DNA from: Amphibalanus amphitrite
Taxonomy: Eukaryota > Arthropoda > Thecostraca > Balanomorpha > Balanidae
Assembly: GCF_019059575.1 (NCBI RefSeq)
Contig: NW_024881535.1
Span: 868,001 to 932,000, forward strand
Direction: 5' to 3'
Length of the DNA: 64,000 bases
A model generated the notes under the pieces. That model saw only the letters and a program-made list of their open reading frames with translations, did not search any database and was not told where the DNA came from. Position numbers and translations under genes: made by a program. Numbering within the stretch: position 1 is the first letter of the stretch; every line of letters begins with the position of its first letter. This document shows positions 1-15,740 of this stretch, piece after piece.

Positions 1-210
1 TGGAACCGAACTCTAGTTAAACCTCAATTTTAACTTTATGTCACGAGTCAATTATTTGTCTTTGCCGCTCTGAGTTGGGTTTATCACGAACACTATCACA
101 TTGCACAACGCACACGTCTCTACGACGTTCGGCATTCCTCAGTTGCACGCTATTCGGTCTGAGGAAGTGACGTCCTGTCGTGCTAATGCCGTACCGCGAT
201 TTGACGCATA
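1..210. other. Left window edge, no gene seen
   Basis: I see no coding potential here. Short overlapping open frames on both strands lack family motifs. The stretch ends at the TA that flanks the inverted-repeat element starting at 211. Confidence 0.4.
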
Positions 211-1103
211 GGGGAAGTTGGGGGAACGCCGAATACTTTTTTTCTGACGCCCGTAGCACGCAAGGAAGACAACATAAGCTATTCTTGTTGGCGTCATTCG
301 AGAGGCCAGTCTTTTGCCTTTCAAACATACCAGGCGCATTCGATGAATTCGCATACCTTTAAGTGCAAAAACTAAAAATATCAAAGAAGTGACTTTTTCG
401 GCGTTGCCCCGGACTGCGGGGAAAGCCGAAAATGGGAGAAAGGATCTACGGGGAATGCTGACATTGATGTTTTGCCATTTTATGTCAAACTTTATACAGA
501 ATTCATCAAAGTTTACACGCGTTTAAGATCTTGAGGATGCTTGGTGCACACTGGAAGTTATAATTGTGTGATAAAATAAGAAAATGCCAGGTTAATCATT
601 CCTTATAGGTAACAGGCCGTTGTGTCGGTTGAAAGTGTAATTTGTGTGACTAAAAATACGCGTTGCTATTCTACAGCAGTAAAGTCCACGTAGCGTGTTT
701 TATTAACGTGCGTAATTGCACGTTTTCGGCATTACCCCAGCCAGCCATACTTTCATTTGCAGGCCTATTACTTTTCAACGTGCTGTATAAATTTCAAATA
801 GGCAGCACACTTATGCAAAGACATGCTGAAGATTACTTGACCGAATTGGCCAGACAAACGGTAGCATAATGAGTGAGAAATGTAGCTTCAAAGGCGCATG
901 TAGTACAAGGGAAACGTACCTTGAAAACGCTCTTGGCGCCCTTACAGCCGAAGCATGCCGAATGACGACTCGTAACAAACATGCGATAACTGTAGTCAGT
1001 TAAGATTCAGAGCATCACTGACATGTGGCATCCATGTCGTACGGTTTTCGAAATATCTCGAATTTCGGCTTTGCCCCAACTCCGGCATTGCCCCAACTTC
1101 CCC
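211..1103. mobile_element. TA-flanked terminal inverted repeat element
   Basis: The left end reads GGGGAAGTTGGGGGAACGCC and the right end is its reverse complement with one or two mismatches (about 1080-1103). Both ends abut TA (209-210 and 1104-1105), as expected of a TA target duplication. Internal copies of a GCCGAA / TTGCCCC motif occur near 400-430, 725-740 and 1065-1095, like subterminal transposase-binding repeats. No transposase frame is visible, so it is non-autonomous. The ends resemble those of the element at 37550-38723. Superfamily is not assigned. Confidence 0.55.
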
Positions 1104-1564
1104 TATCTCTATGGCAGATCAGACTGAGGGAGCGAGGCTTATAAAAAATGTTATTTCACCCGCATGTTGCAGATAGGAGATAATACAAAGGGTGTCACAG
1201 TTTCAAGCGGAAGCCTCAAATGAGTAAATGGTGCCTTGAGCGAATAATTTCGTTTAGGCCCATTATTTGTAAACCCACGCTCCAGAGGTGAAACTCGATG
1301 AGCGAAAGTCCAAGAATAGAACCCCAGTCGTATTACCTATTCATGAGCCGATGGAATGCCTGTCAGTTAGGCTGTACCGCAAGGCTTGCGTGCGCTCCGG
1401 GATAGTCTACCTACCATATTCATATGTATTTGTGCGAATGCAAACAAAGCAGTCTGGCCGCCAAGTGTTATTCAGTCGCGGGTATGACGCGTGTGCCTTA
1501 GGTAAATTAAACATTTATCAACATTGTAATATGATTTGATTTCCAATCCTCGCCCTGCCTTCAG
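1104..1564. other. Upstream intron or 5' region of the annexin gene
   Basis: No exon can be supported. The first annexin exon I can see begins in frame after a CCTTCAG acceptor at 1565, so an upstream exon carrying the start codon should exist here or outside the window. No signal peptide or family motif identifies it. Confidence 0.4.
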
Positions 1565-6083
<4,519 letters not shown>

Positions 6084-6317
6084 TAATGCTCGGCTTCCGT
6101 TCAACAGACCAATCAAATGCTTAATTTCATTGTATGAGCCAATCACGGTCTGCCTTCAATGCTTCCGACCAATGAAAAGCTTCATAACGCCCGTATGAAG
6201 CATCAGTCAATGGATGCCTTACATACAAAGAACTATACAAGATAGGTACTCTTGGGAAATGATGACCGATAAAAACGCAGCTTTAGAAAACAACAAAGAA
6301 GTTTGGTGTGAAGTCAC

Positions 6318-6323
6318 AATAAA
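6318..6323 (+). promoter_or_regulatory. AATAAA poly(A) signal of the annexin gene
   Basis: A canonical AATAAA lies about 235 bases after the annexin stop codon, with a TATTTTATTGTCTT stretch following. Confidence 0.7.
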
Positions 6324-6529
6324 GAACTGTAAAAACTGTATATTTTATTGTCTTGGGTAACAGCAAGCTTGTTATCTTATAGGTGGATGCAGCGTTAGTA
6401 TTGGGCAAAAAGAAGCTTTACCGCGCTGTAAATGAGTGTCACATATTGCATGTTCTATATTTTATAATTCTAAAGCTACAAATTTTTGCCTAACTTCTTC
6501 TGTACAGTAGGTCTATTAAAAAAGTCCCC

Positions 6530-7250
6530 AGCACCAGTGGGCGCTGCCTTCGCTGAGCCGAACCCCCGTCTGCCCGTCCCATATCGCGCCGGGCTCAGGT
6601 CAGGTAGGGTCAGCGGGACCGCTCGGTCCGGCCCGCGGGCGGTGGACGGGCGACCGGTAACGCTTTCCGCCAGCCAGCTGTAGAATCTAACAAACGGGAC
6701 GGCCACCGCTCAGCGCAGCGAAACCGGTGTTAATCAATGGCAGTAGATGTTCATGGCCACAATGATTATGAGATAGTCATTGTTAGCCCGTGCCCCACAG
6801 GAATGCCTAGACTCTCAAGCCCTGTTGGAGTGGAAATGGGGATTAAGCATCATTCTTATAACTCAGCTTTGGGCATTTAAGTGGTATTCGAAGTAGCGTC
6901 AAAAGTAGCAAAAAGAAGAAAAGATACTTCAGCCAATTTTAGATCGGGTCAGAGCAAAAGATCATGTCACCAGAGGTCATCGATGATAAAATTTTGCTTG
7001 GACAGGGTGCGTTGCGCGCACCGATGCATTGGGTTTCCAATTTCCATGGATGCATCAACAGACTCGGAAGCTCGTAACGCTAGCGTGGAGCCGAATTCAT
7101 ATCAACCGCCGCAACAATGCATGGCAGCGCAGCGCAGCGTGCTGCAGCGCGGGGCCGTGAAACACCGCCCACGGCTATCCATGTGTCAGGGCAATCCAAC
7201 CCACGTGATGGGCTCGGCCCCAGCGGAGCATGAGGCCCAGGACTCCCGCC
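6530..7250. other. Intergenic, GC-rich then unremarkable
   Basis: A GC-rich block at 6540-6660 is followed by about 600 bases with no recognisable gene. An open frame at 6881-7321 (+) has no family motif and runs into the repeat tail below. Confidence 0.4.
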
Positions 7251-7252
7251 CA

Positions 7253-7330
7253 GGCCCCCTGTCTCCCCCTAATTCCTGTCATCCTTCCCACTCTGAAATT
7301 GACCGAAAGAGCCTAACCTAACACAACAAG
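7253..7330 (+). repeat. Repeat tail shared with 39403-39480
   Basis: The segment containing TCTCCCCCTAATTCCTGTCA, then CTGAAAT, GACCGAAAGAG and a TAACC-type end recurs at 39403-39480 in the same orientation. The common end and differing upstream sequence look like the 3' end of a retrotransposon, but no coding part is attached. Confidence 0.45.
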
Positions 7331-7617
7331 CAGCTCGTTTACCGCTATGTCTGAATAATATTGTCAGATTTAATTAAGGTCAACGGCTAAGCACGTAAAT
7401 AACAGCAACTGCCATCATCGGTATTATGAGAAAACCAATTGCTTTTCCACAAACACTAAAAGTTTTAAGCTAAACTTGCATGAAATTAATTTTACCAGCC
7501 TCGTGGTCCTCTTATCAAAACGCTTCGAATGAATCAAAAGTTGATCTTTAAAGGTCATTTGAAGAATTTGGCCGATGTTCAAAGACATGACCTGACCAGA
7601 AATGGTCATGATGCATA

Positions 7618-8902
7618 GCAGGATATTAGATCTGTATCGTGGAACTTTACAAACACTATAGATGATTTCATAACTTAACCCTCGCCGGACCTATTGGTTT
7701 TCTACATACGCGCCGGCCGAGGGGGGGGGGGGGGGGCGGGTACGACCCCCCCTCGCCGTTTCGCCCCTGGTGGAGCTAGCGCGTCGCGGAAAAAAACGAG
7801 CGTGTGCGCCGTTACGAGACGCAGAGATTGGTACCCGATTTTAAGGTCCTAGGTCAACCGGTGACCTCTGAGGTCAGGTCAAGTGCCCCAAGGTACGGTT
7901 CAGTTTTTGGTGAATAACTTCGCAAAAAACGGCCGCAGAGCGCCGATTTTGGCAGCATCGTGTTCGTCTCGCTCAGGCGCGTCGAATGGTATACTTTTTG
8001 TCCGGGTCAGGTCAACTTCGGGTGTTGACCTCAGGTCAAGGTCAGGTCAGCACCCCCAGGTCACAAAGTTGGTCGAAAGGGGTCATGTCGCATGTCATTC
8101 GATTCGGCAGGTCTTCCTGAGTCCATTGGTGGCTTTCTCGTCTCGCTAGCTCAATTTGATCAAGAGTTATTGACGAAAAACTAATATGACCTTGATGACG
8201 TCATAAATGACGTCACGCAAGGTCAACATTGCAAAAGTGACGCATCTAACCTTGCAAGGAGTGCATAAAATCACGATTCTGTGTGCTTGAGATAGTTGGA
8301 GATCGTTCCCGGCGCCAGAATAGCAGTTTTCATTTTTCCCCATTGACTTATAATGGTGAGGTCACGAAAATGACCTGACCTCATATGACCTTTAGGAAAA
8401 ATCCGAGATATACAAGTTGTGGGACTCATAATGGATACTAGATCCTGCAAGTTTCATTTCCCTGTGACATCTCCTCTGGCAGTGAGGGCGTTGCGAAGTT
8501 GCGACATCTGAAGACCGTGCAGAGGTTCACTTATGACGTCATAGGTCAGTGACCTGACCTGACCCAAAAATGCGGTTGGTGTCAAAAGATGCGGCTTGGA
8601 TCAAAGGTCAGGTATGCCAAGTTTCAGCTCTCTATCGCCAGCGTGTTCGGAGCTATCGCGAAAAAAACCCTATGGGGGGGGGGCGGCACCCGCCCCCCCC
8701 CCTCGGCCGGCGAGGGTTAAGCATATCTATCAAAAATATGTATTACATGGCTCAGGTGTAAGCTAGGTGTGTGATCATGCTGCAGGATATTAGATCTGTA
8801 TCGTGGAACTTTACAAACACTTTAGATGATTTCATAACTTAAGCATGTCTATCAAAAATATTTATTACATGGCTCAGGTGTAAGCTAGGTGTGTGATCAT
8901 GC
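7618..8902 (+). repeat. 121-bp tandem duplication, first copy split by a MITE
   Basis: Copy 1 is 7618-7678 plus 8721-8780; copy 2 is 8782-8902. They differ at about three positions. Copy 1 is interrupted at its TTAA by the element at 7679-8716, whereas copy 2 keeps an intact single TTAA at 8839-8842. Confidence 0.9.
7679..8716 (+). mobile_element. TTAA-target MITE, copy A (piggyBac-like ends)
   Basis: The element begins CCCTCGCCGG and ends CCGGCGAGGG, with TTAA on both sides (7675-7678 and 8717-8720). TTAA duplication with CCC...GGG ends is typical of piggyBac elements. It has a long G run just inside the left end and G then C runs at the right end. The interior is dense in AGGTCA/TGACCT and has TGACGTCA-type sites. 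There is no transposase frame. Class assignment is inference; the target duplication is proven by the neighbouring empty copy. Confidence 0.85.
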
Positions 8903-9079
8903 TTACGAGTATGTTGAACGCAACTGATAATGTTCTGTTGGCCACAATTTCTATATTTGATCTATCCTCCCGGATTTCATATTTTTATTAATGACACCTT
9001 GATGATGTCGAGAAGAAAAAAAACGCTTAGGAGATTTAACAGCCTGAGATACATTCAGTATAAGGAAGGGTCAAGGGTG

Positions 9080-9119
9080 CTAGATTGCTTCCGTCCTCGC
9101 TGGGACGGAAGCAATCTAG
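9080..9119. repeat. Perfect hairpin, 17-bp arms
   Basis: CTAGATTGCTTCCGTCC is followed after six bases by its exact reverse complement. It may be a very short inverted-repeat insertion; no duplicated target can be assigned. Confidence 0.7.
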
Positions 9120-9127
9120 AAGCATCA

Positions 9128-9904
9128 GAAGGTCACGAAGTTGGTTGAAAGAGGTCATGTTGCATATCATTCGATTCGGCAGGTCTTCCTGAGTCCACTG
9201 GTGGCTTTCCCGACTCGCTAGATCAATTTGATCAAGAGTTATTGACGAAAAACTAATATGACCTTGATGACGTCATAAATGACGTCACACAAGGTCAACA
9301 TTGCAAAAGTGACGCATCTAACCTTGCAAGGAGTGCATCAAATCACGATTCTGTGTGCTTGAGATAGTTGGAGATCGTTCCCGGCGCCAGAATAGTAGTT
9401 TTCATTTTTCCCCATTGACTTATAATGGTGAGGTCACGAAAATGATCTGACCTCATATGACCTTTAGGAAAAATCCGAGATATAAAAGTAGTGAGACTCA
9501 TAATGGATACTAGATCCTGCAAGCTTCATTTCCTTGTGACATCTCCTCTGGCAGTGAGGGCGTTGCGAAGTTGCGACATCTGAAGACCGTGCAGAGGTTC
9601 ACTTATGACGTCATAGGTCAGTGACCTGACCTGATTAAAAAATGCGGTTGGTGTCAAAAGATCCGGCTTGAAATAAAGGTCAGGTATGCCCATAGAGATC
9701 TTATAATATTATAAGATTATATATTATTATATTATAATATTATAATATAAGATCTAATAATAATATAAGATTATTATATTATAAGATCTCTATGAGGTAT
9801 GCCAAGTTTCAGCTCTCTATCGCCAGCGTGTTCGGAGCTATCGCGACAAAAACCCTATGGGGGGGGGGGGGTGGCAACCGTCCCCCCCCCTCGGCCGGTG
9901 AGGG
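9128..9904 (+). mobile_element. TTAA-target MITE, copy B, left-truncated
   Basis: From about 9128 the sequence matches the inner part of copy A (from about 8058) to the right end GGTGAGGG followed by TTAA (9905-9908). The left half is missing. It carries the nested insertion at 9691-9794. Confidence 0.8.
9691..9794. mobile_element. 104-bp AT-rich MITE with 9-bp target duplication
   Basis: The ends are CATAGAGATCTTATAATA and its reverse complement. AGGTATGCC is duplicated on both sides (9682-9690 and 9795-9803) but is single in copy A of the host repeat, so this is a clean insertion. A 9-bp duplication is typical of Mutator-like elements. Confidence 0.85.
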
Positions 9905-9908
9905 TTAA

Positions 9909-11090
9909 ACCTCGCCAAGAATGTATGAAGTCACGAGTTCATGTGCTTGAGGTATAGTTTTAGGTCATCATTACGGATTTGCATCATTTTACAACCGATG
10001 ACCGTGCAGTCTGCAGAGGTTTACTTAACCCTCGCCGGCACAGGGGGGGGGAGAGGGGTTGATGCAACCCCCCCATAAGGTTTTTCGCAAATAACTCGCG
10101 TAAAAAGCCGCCCATCGCGACGAAACTTTCAGTACCCTCGCATTGATCAATTTTACACGTTCCCTGAAAATTTCATGACCCTGACCCCAATGACCTTTGA
10201 CCTGTGACCTCATTTCCGTGACCATGTTTGGCCGAAATCGCGATTCGGCGTATGTCGGCTCGCATTAGCCGCGCGTTTGCAAGCTTTTCGTGGTTTCAAA
10301 CGTTCAAACATGTGATTTGATGTTGCTCCCATACATTAGGGTGGGTGTCAAGGTCACCTGAAGGTCAGGCCAGGTCATTGACCTTTGGTGACCTCGGGTG
10401 ACCTCGGTTCACTTTTTCGAGTTTTACATGTTTTAGGCTAGTTTTTGGAGCTGAATTCGAATTTAGCAACCATTTGAACATTTACGAAGTAGTTTTAGTG
10501 CCTTCGTAACATGTTACGAAGCTGTCAGAGGCGGTTGACACATATTACGAATACCCGTCACAACCCCTACCGGTTGACCTGACCTGACCTGACCCGACCT
10601 GGTCTAAATGCTTAAAAACATCATCTCTGATCAAAACTAACACGATATTCGTGATCAGCACTCCGAAAAACCACATAGCAGCCACACTTTACGACTTTCT
10701 AGCAGGTCCCGATTTTCCCGGTTTTCGGGTCATTGACCTGACCTGGAAGGTCACCCGATGACCTAGGACCTTAAAATTGGGTATCATCGGCTTCCTCTCG
10801 TAACGGGCAGCACGCTCGTTTTTTTGAAGCTCTAGCTCGATCAGGGGCCAAACGCTAGGGGGGTTCGTACCAACCTTGTGCCGTCGAAGGACGCAAAATG
10901 GCCTGTGCCAGCGAGGGTTAAGACGTCATAGTTAAGTGACCTGACATGAAAACGTGGTTGATTTCAAATGATCCGGCTTGAATCAAACATAAGGCATATG
11001 AAATGTCAGCCTTCTATCATCAGTGTGCTTTGAGCTCCCATAAAAAAATGCATGGTGGCGGCATCACCCCTTTTTCTCGGCCGGCGAGGG
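9909..11090 (+). mobile_element. TTAA-target MITE, copy D, old and interrupted
   Basis: The parts at 9909-10024 and 10922-11090 are diverged but collinear with copy A (CTTGAGATAG region, GACCGTGCAG, GACGTCATA) and end GGCGAGGG then TTAA (11091-11094). Copy C sits inside it at a TTAA. Copy B ends exactly at its left-hand TTAA, implying stepwise nesting. Confidence 0.65.
10029..10917 (+). mobile_element. TTAA-target MITE, copy C (second subfamily)
   Basis: Ends CCCTCGCCGGCACAGG and its near reverse complement lie between TTAA at 10025-10028 and 10918-10921. The interior differs from copy A but has the same AGGTCA/TGACCT-rich style. It is related to copy E at 21105-21981. Confidence 0.85.
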
Positions 11091-11693
11091 TTAAACCTCG
11101 CTTCGAATTATTGCAGATAATGATGCGACCGAAAACAAAGTATTAATCTGTGTCTAGAACGGCTGCTGACTTGTTGGACAAGATCCCCAATCCTAATTTG
11201 CTAGATGGGAATAAAATACTCGGCATAAATTACGATACATATATACCCCTCGATTTGCCCTCGCGCTAAGTCAATTCTATTCATCACTGTCGCTTTTTTA
11301 TCAGAGATGATGTCGCCGCTAAACGGGTTGTTTTGTTTGCTTGCTTGCGTTGAATGGTCATTACGGATTATTGAAGGATTATGATATACATAATAGGAAT
11401 GGGGCAAGGGAGGATATGCACTGCAGTGCAGGTGTTTAATTTAGATCACAAAGGCATCATTTCCGGCATCGTGCAGTCACTATCTTCCCCTCCTCTGCAC
11501 TGCGGCATCGCTGCGCCCCACACGCGGCGTCCTCACTCCACGGCCGGCCGCCGCCAACTGACCCTTTCGCCGGGCGCCGCGACCTGACCCGTGTCACTGC
11601 CGCGGCCTGCGCAATAGAGTCGGGGCTGGAATCCGGGGGTTCGGCCGGCCGGCCGCCTCTGGAGCGGGGGACTTTTTTAGTAGACCTACTGTA

Positions 11694-13640
11694 CAGCACC
11701 TACAGTCCTACAATCTACATTGTAGTTTCCTCGAAATATCCCGTTCATTTATGTTTGTAACTACCCTCTCAGATTGGTTGAGAATGAGATTCTGGTATCA
11801 GGTGCATATTATTGTACTTCGTTGCGTGATCTGTCGACTTGTGACATTTTGAACACAACGTGAAAGTTTGATATCCGTTTACCTTTGCTGTATATCTCGT
11901 TTGATTACCTACCTTCTGACATATTGTTTTGTTATGAAGACGTTTTTAGCCGATTCCCTGTCTCTAGTGGTCACAAAGATCAGAAGTGACTTCTTGCTTC
12001 CTTTTGAAAGCACAACTTAAACTCTTTTATATGCATTCTTTACCACAGGGTCCACATCCATAATAGTTATTCCTCAGCGGTTCAACGTTTGGCAGGCAAC
12101 AGACATTCTTAGCTATCGTAGTGTGTAGTGAGTATAGTGTAGTGTGTAAACGTCTCAATTACCCGCGAGCTGGTATACTGTTTCTGCCTTTGGCTGTTGG
12201 CTGCTGTTGATAGCTTTATCAACGAGTAGCATGTCGTCTCTGCCTGTTCTGCTGGATGCTGGGTGTGCCGGTTGTGCTTTTATTTTTATCGCAAATACGT
12301 TATTATGTGTGAAAACGGCTTCTGTTTTGTATATTTCGATAAAACGTTTGCCAGAAATGGTGTATTATGTATTTGTGACACATAATGCTTAACGTTATAC
12401 CAAAGCAGTGAGAAACAAGTAAGTCTATGTATAGTGGTTTTTGCGTGCAAGAAAGATTGGTTTTTAGTACTCGAGTTGGAACGAATAAAGCTATGGTAAA
12501 TAAACGCAACTTCTGAATGTATTTCTCTGGAATATATGCTGAGTGATGCTCAATGATAAAAAACTCTGTGTTATACACTTGGCAGCATGTATTCAGCCAC
12601 AACTCACTCCTGATTAAACACAACTAGCACACTGCACAGAAAGTATAACATCATTTCTTCCATTACGAAATTAGTCAGTCTAAGCAAACACAATAAACAT
12701 CATTCAGGATGTATGCGTTTTCAGTGCGGCACCAAAAAATAAAAACAACACAAAAAGGATGAAGTACCTGAATCGCGAATAATGTGGGGATATAAATACA
12801 CATATGAACGTATGTTCCACTAAGCCAGTTTGATCAATGGATGACATTTACGACTAGCCGTTTTGCTAAGTGTTAACTATCGAATGTGTCGCCTCTTCGT
12901 CAACGATTATTGGGAGAACAGAACCAAAATCCGCGCACAATCTTACACATCCCAAACAATCACACAAGTCTCATGAGCTTGGTAGAATAACGACGTCACA
13001 GCTGTCCAACGTCACAGATGACGCAGTACGACGTCCTGAGTCCAACGTTGTCTGCCTCACTCTCATCCGGGATTTCAAAGGGCATTGCATTGCAATAAAG
13101 TGCATATGCCGCATTGAAATCTCGAACACAGAGTGAGGCCGTTCCAGTCTGGCTGTCAGTCGAGCTCGGGAGATCTTCAGCGGGGATCCTCTGACGTCGA
13201 AACGGTTGTAGGTGTCTTCAGTTGTCACACGTTGTGTTTGTTGAGTTGTCGGAGGTCGTAGTCGCTTCGAAGGGAATCAGCGTTTCGTCCACGTTCTATC
13301 ATTACTATCCAGTGCTACACTATAATTGATTCGACAGCGGTCTTGTAGCAGCAGGGTTCACATGATAAAAAATAACGCATCAGTCGCTACAGCACTGGGG
13401 ATGCCCTATAGGCATACATGCTTATGACTGAGATACCATCTTGTAACACTATTTATAGAACACTTCACAATTGCTTCAAGTATTTCTCAACTACACAAAT
13501 GTGTCATCAAGATCTACACACGCAATGCTATGCTAATGTCACATCACCCAAAGGCTTCAGCACAGTCTTGCAGTCTTGCCGTCCCATCACCAACACCTCA
13601 CACACAGTCACCATCACCACCGTCTCACATCACTCAGGCC
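11694..13640. other. Intergenic, nothing recognised
   Basis: This is AT-rich sequence with short frames on both strands. None shows a domain, signal peptide or splice-supported structure. Confidence 0.4.
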
Positions 13641-14170
13641 TCACCAGACACCATCTACCGTCCGTCCCGTCCGCCGCCTCAGACCCGACTGCCGCCCGCC
13701 GCCGCTGCCGGTCGGGCGGGCGGCGCGCTCTCGTGACCCACAGAGCTCTCTCTCTCTCTCCCCTGACCCAGTGCGGCTCTCTCCTGACCCAGGCGGCCTT
13801 TTTCGGTCGGCTCGCCGCCGCCGCCGCCGGCTGCCCTCGATTTTTAACATAATGAATGAGCGGCTCGCCGACTTTCTTGGCCGGCACGCTGAGCGAAAGC
13901 TGCCTACAGACAGCGGAGGGTCAGAGCCCCGGCGGGTGCTCGCGGAGGCTTTGACCGATGGGGAAACGCTCGCACGCTCACACACACTCACATGGTAGAA
14001 TGGGCGATCTCACCGGCGCTTAGTCGGGGATAAAGAGCCGGAGAGAGTCGCAGAGGGAGGGGCGAGAGGAGAGAGAGGCTCTGGGGAATGTGATGAAAGC
14101 TGGAGCACTGAGGGCGTTGGCCCGGGGAGAAAATGTTAAACGGTGCGGTGGGGGAAGTTATGAGAGCGCT
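13640..14170. promoter_or_regulatory. GC- and CpG-rich island
   Basis: The sequence becomes CpG-rich (13650-13960) in an AT-rich setting and contains short CT tracts. It could be an unmethylated promoter region, but no gene can be tied to it. The frame at 13576-13998 (+) has no family features. Confidence 0.35.
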
Positions 14171-15280
14171 CGAAGTCAAAGGGATATGACACTGTTGAAA
14201 ATGCGGACAGATTCATCAATTAAATGCAATTGTGCAAATGTGAGATTATAGAGCAATCACTTCCTGGTTACAAAGAAGGCTGATTCCATACTTACCCCAT
14301 ACTTGATATCCTGAAGCTGACACTGGTGTGATACATCTATGGATCTTATTTATGGACATACAGTCTGCTTGATAGCAGCCTACAGACGCCAACGGTGCCT
14401 TACTGTTACTGCCGGGGCCGGCCATTACCAGCGCTGACCGACTGACCCACAGTAGTTACCACTGACCGACTTAAAAAGACCGTTCCATCAACCATCTGTC
14501 GTTAAGACCGACTACTGTCACCTCGAGTTAGAGCTCTGATACCACTGACCACAGCCCGCCACCGCCCTAATACTGACCACTGACCGTCACCGCACCCCGA
14601 CACTGACCACAACCGGTGACCGTTGGCTGACCGTGAGGACTCACCGGCTAACGGTCGGACCCGTATGACCGACAGCCGGCTCCGACTCCTGCAGGGCAGA
14701 GCGAGGAGCAGCCGGCCGCTCTCAGCGCTCTCTCTGACCCGCTGTGCACGGACGGTGGGGGTGGAGCGGTCACTGTGCCGCTAAGAAGGCGGCCTGTCGT
14801 GAGACACGTGATATGATCAGACGACGGAGGTTATTAATACCTGGCTTAGCACGGCTATGGTGGAGTCTTTAAAACGTCTTTTAAAACGTCTTTGGTTGAA
14901 AATAATGACAATCATTAATCAATAAAATAATAGGAGTATTTTAAGCATTATTATCGATACTTAGTGGTTGAAAAGTCTACTTTATAATTTAACAAAACAA
15001 AAAGCAGTAACATGTCTTGCAAATAGGCCACTTGAAACAAGTGCAGCAAACACATCCCTCTCAAATCACCCAACCCTAATCATACCATATCCCTTCCTTC
15101 CCCAGTCCCTCCCCTCCCCTCCCCCACCTTGTTACACACGCCACCCCACGCGCAGACCTGACGCAGGGGCCGATGACCTCTGCAACTCTGCAACCGTGTG
15201 GTCAACCCTCCCACCAGTGTTGCATCATCAGAAGCGGAGGGATGTCGAGCAGTTTATAGAATGATAACGGTTTGCAGAGA
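14171..15280. other. Intergenic with clustered CTGACC motifs
   Basis: From 14390 to 14670 CTGACC / ACTGACCAC recurs at irregular spacing, like a decayed simple repeat. Otherwise no gene is seen. Confidence 0.4.
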
Positions 15281-15285
15281 CGCAC

Positions 15286-15441
15286 GTCTGTCCGTCTGTC
15301 CGTCTGTCCGTCTGTCCGTCTGTCCGTCTGTCCGTCTGTCCGTCCGTCAGTCCGTCCGTCCGTCCGTCCGTCTGTCCGTCTGTCCGTCCGTCCGTCTGTC
15401 CGCCTGCCCGTCTGTCCGTCTGTCCGTCCGTCCGTCCGTCT
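15286..15441 (+). repeat. (GTCC/GTCT)n tetranucleotide satellite
   Basis: About 155 bases of CCGTCTGT and CCGT units. The long frames through it (SVRLSVCP type) are repeat artefacts. Confidence 0.95.
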
Positions 15442-15654
15442 TTCCGTGACCGGAGTTGGACGCGATCAGCCGGAGGTTCTATCCGTAATCCGGGTGGATA
15501 TGGGTCAGCCGGTCGGCCGGTCAGCCGAGCGGGCGGACGGACGGGCGGGCGCCGCGATACAAAAAGCCATGCGGTGTCGGCAGCTAAGTGGACCACGCGC
15601 CTGGCAAGGTCCGGCTGCGGGCTGCGGTGGGCCGCCGACAATGGTGGGGAGAGG

Positions 15655-15677
15655 AGGGGAGGGAGAGAGAGCGAGGG

Positions 15678-15737
<60 letters not shown>

Positions 15738-15740
15738 AAG
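15655..15740 (+). repeat. GA-rich microsatellite
   Basis: A run of GAGAGA with GGGA interruptions follows a GC-rich stretch (15490-15650). Confidence 0.85.

Larger units (their letters stand above)
6505..11691. mobile_element. Possible 5.2 kb Tc1-like element, TA-flanked ends
   Basis: The left end CAGTAGGTCTATTAAAAAAG (6505-6524) is matched in reverse complement at the right end (about 11668-11691) with one mismatch, and both ends abut TA. Tc1/mariner ends often begin CAGT and duplicate TA. GC-rich blocks lie inside both ends. No transposase is recognisable in between; the interior is filled by nested TTAA MITEs and other repeats. The two ends could instead belong to two solo copies of a shorter element. 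Confidence 0.4.

Noticed and set aside
7883-8149. 88-codon frame shared with 46508-46774, suggesting a conserved small protein
   Set aside because: Both lie in copies of one TTAA MITE; similarity is explained by the DNA repeat, and other copies do not preserve it.
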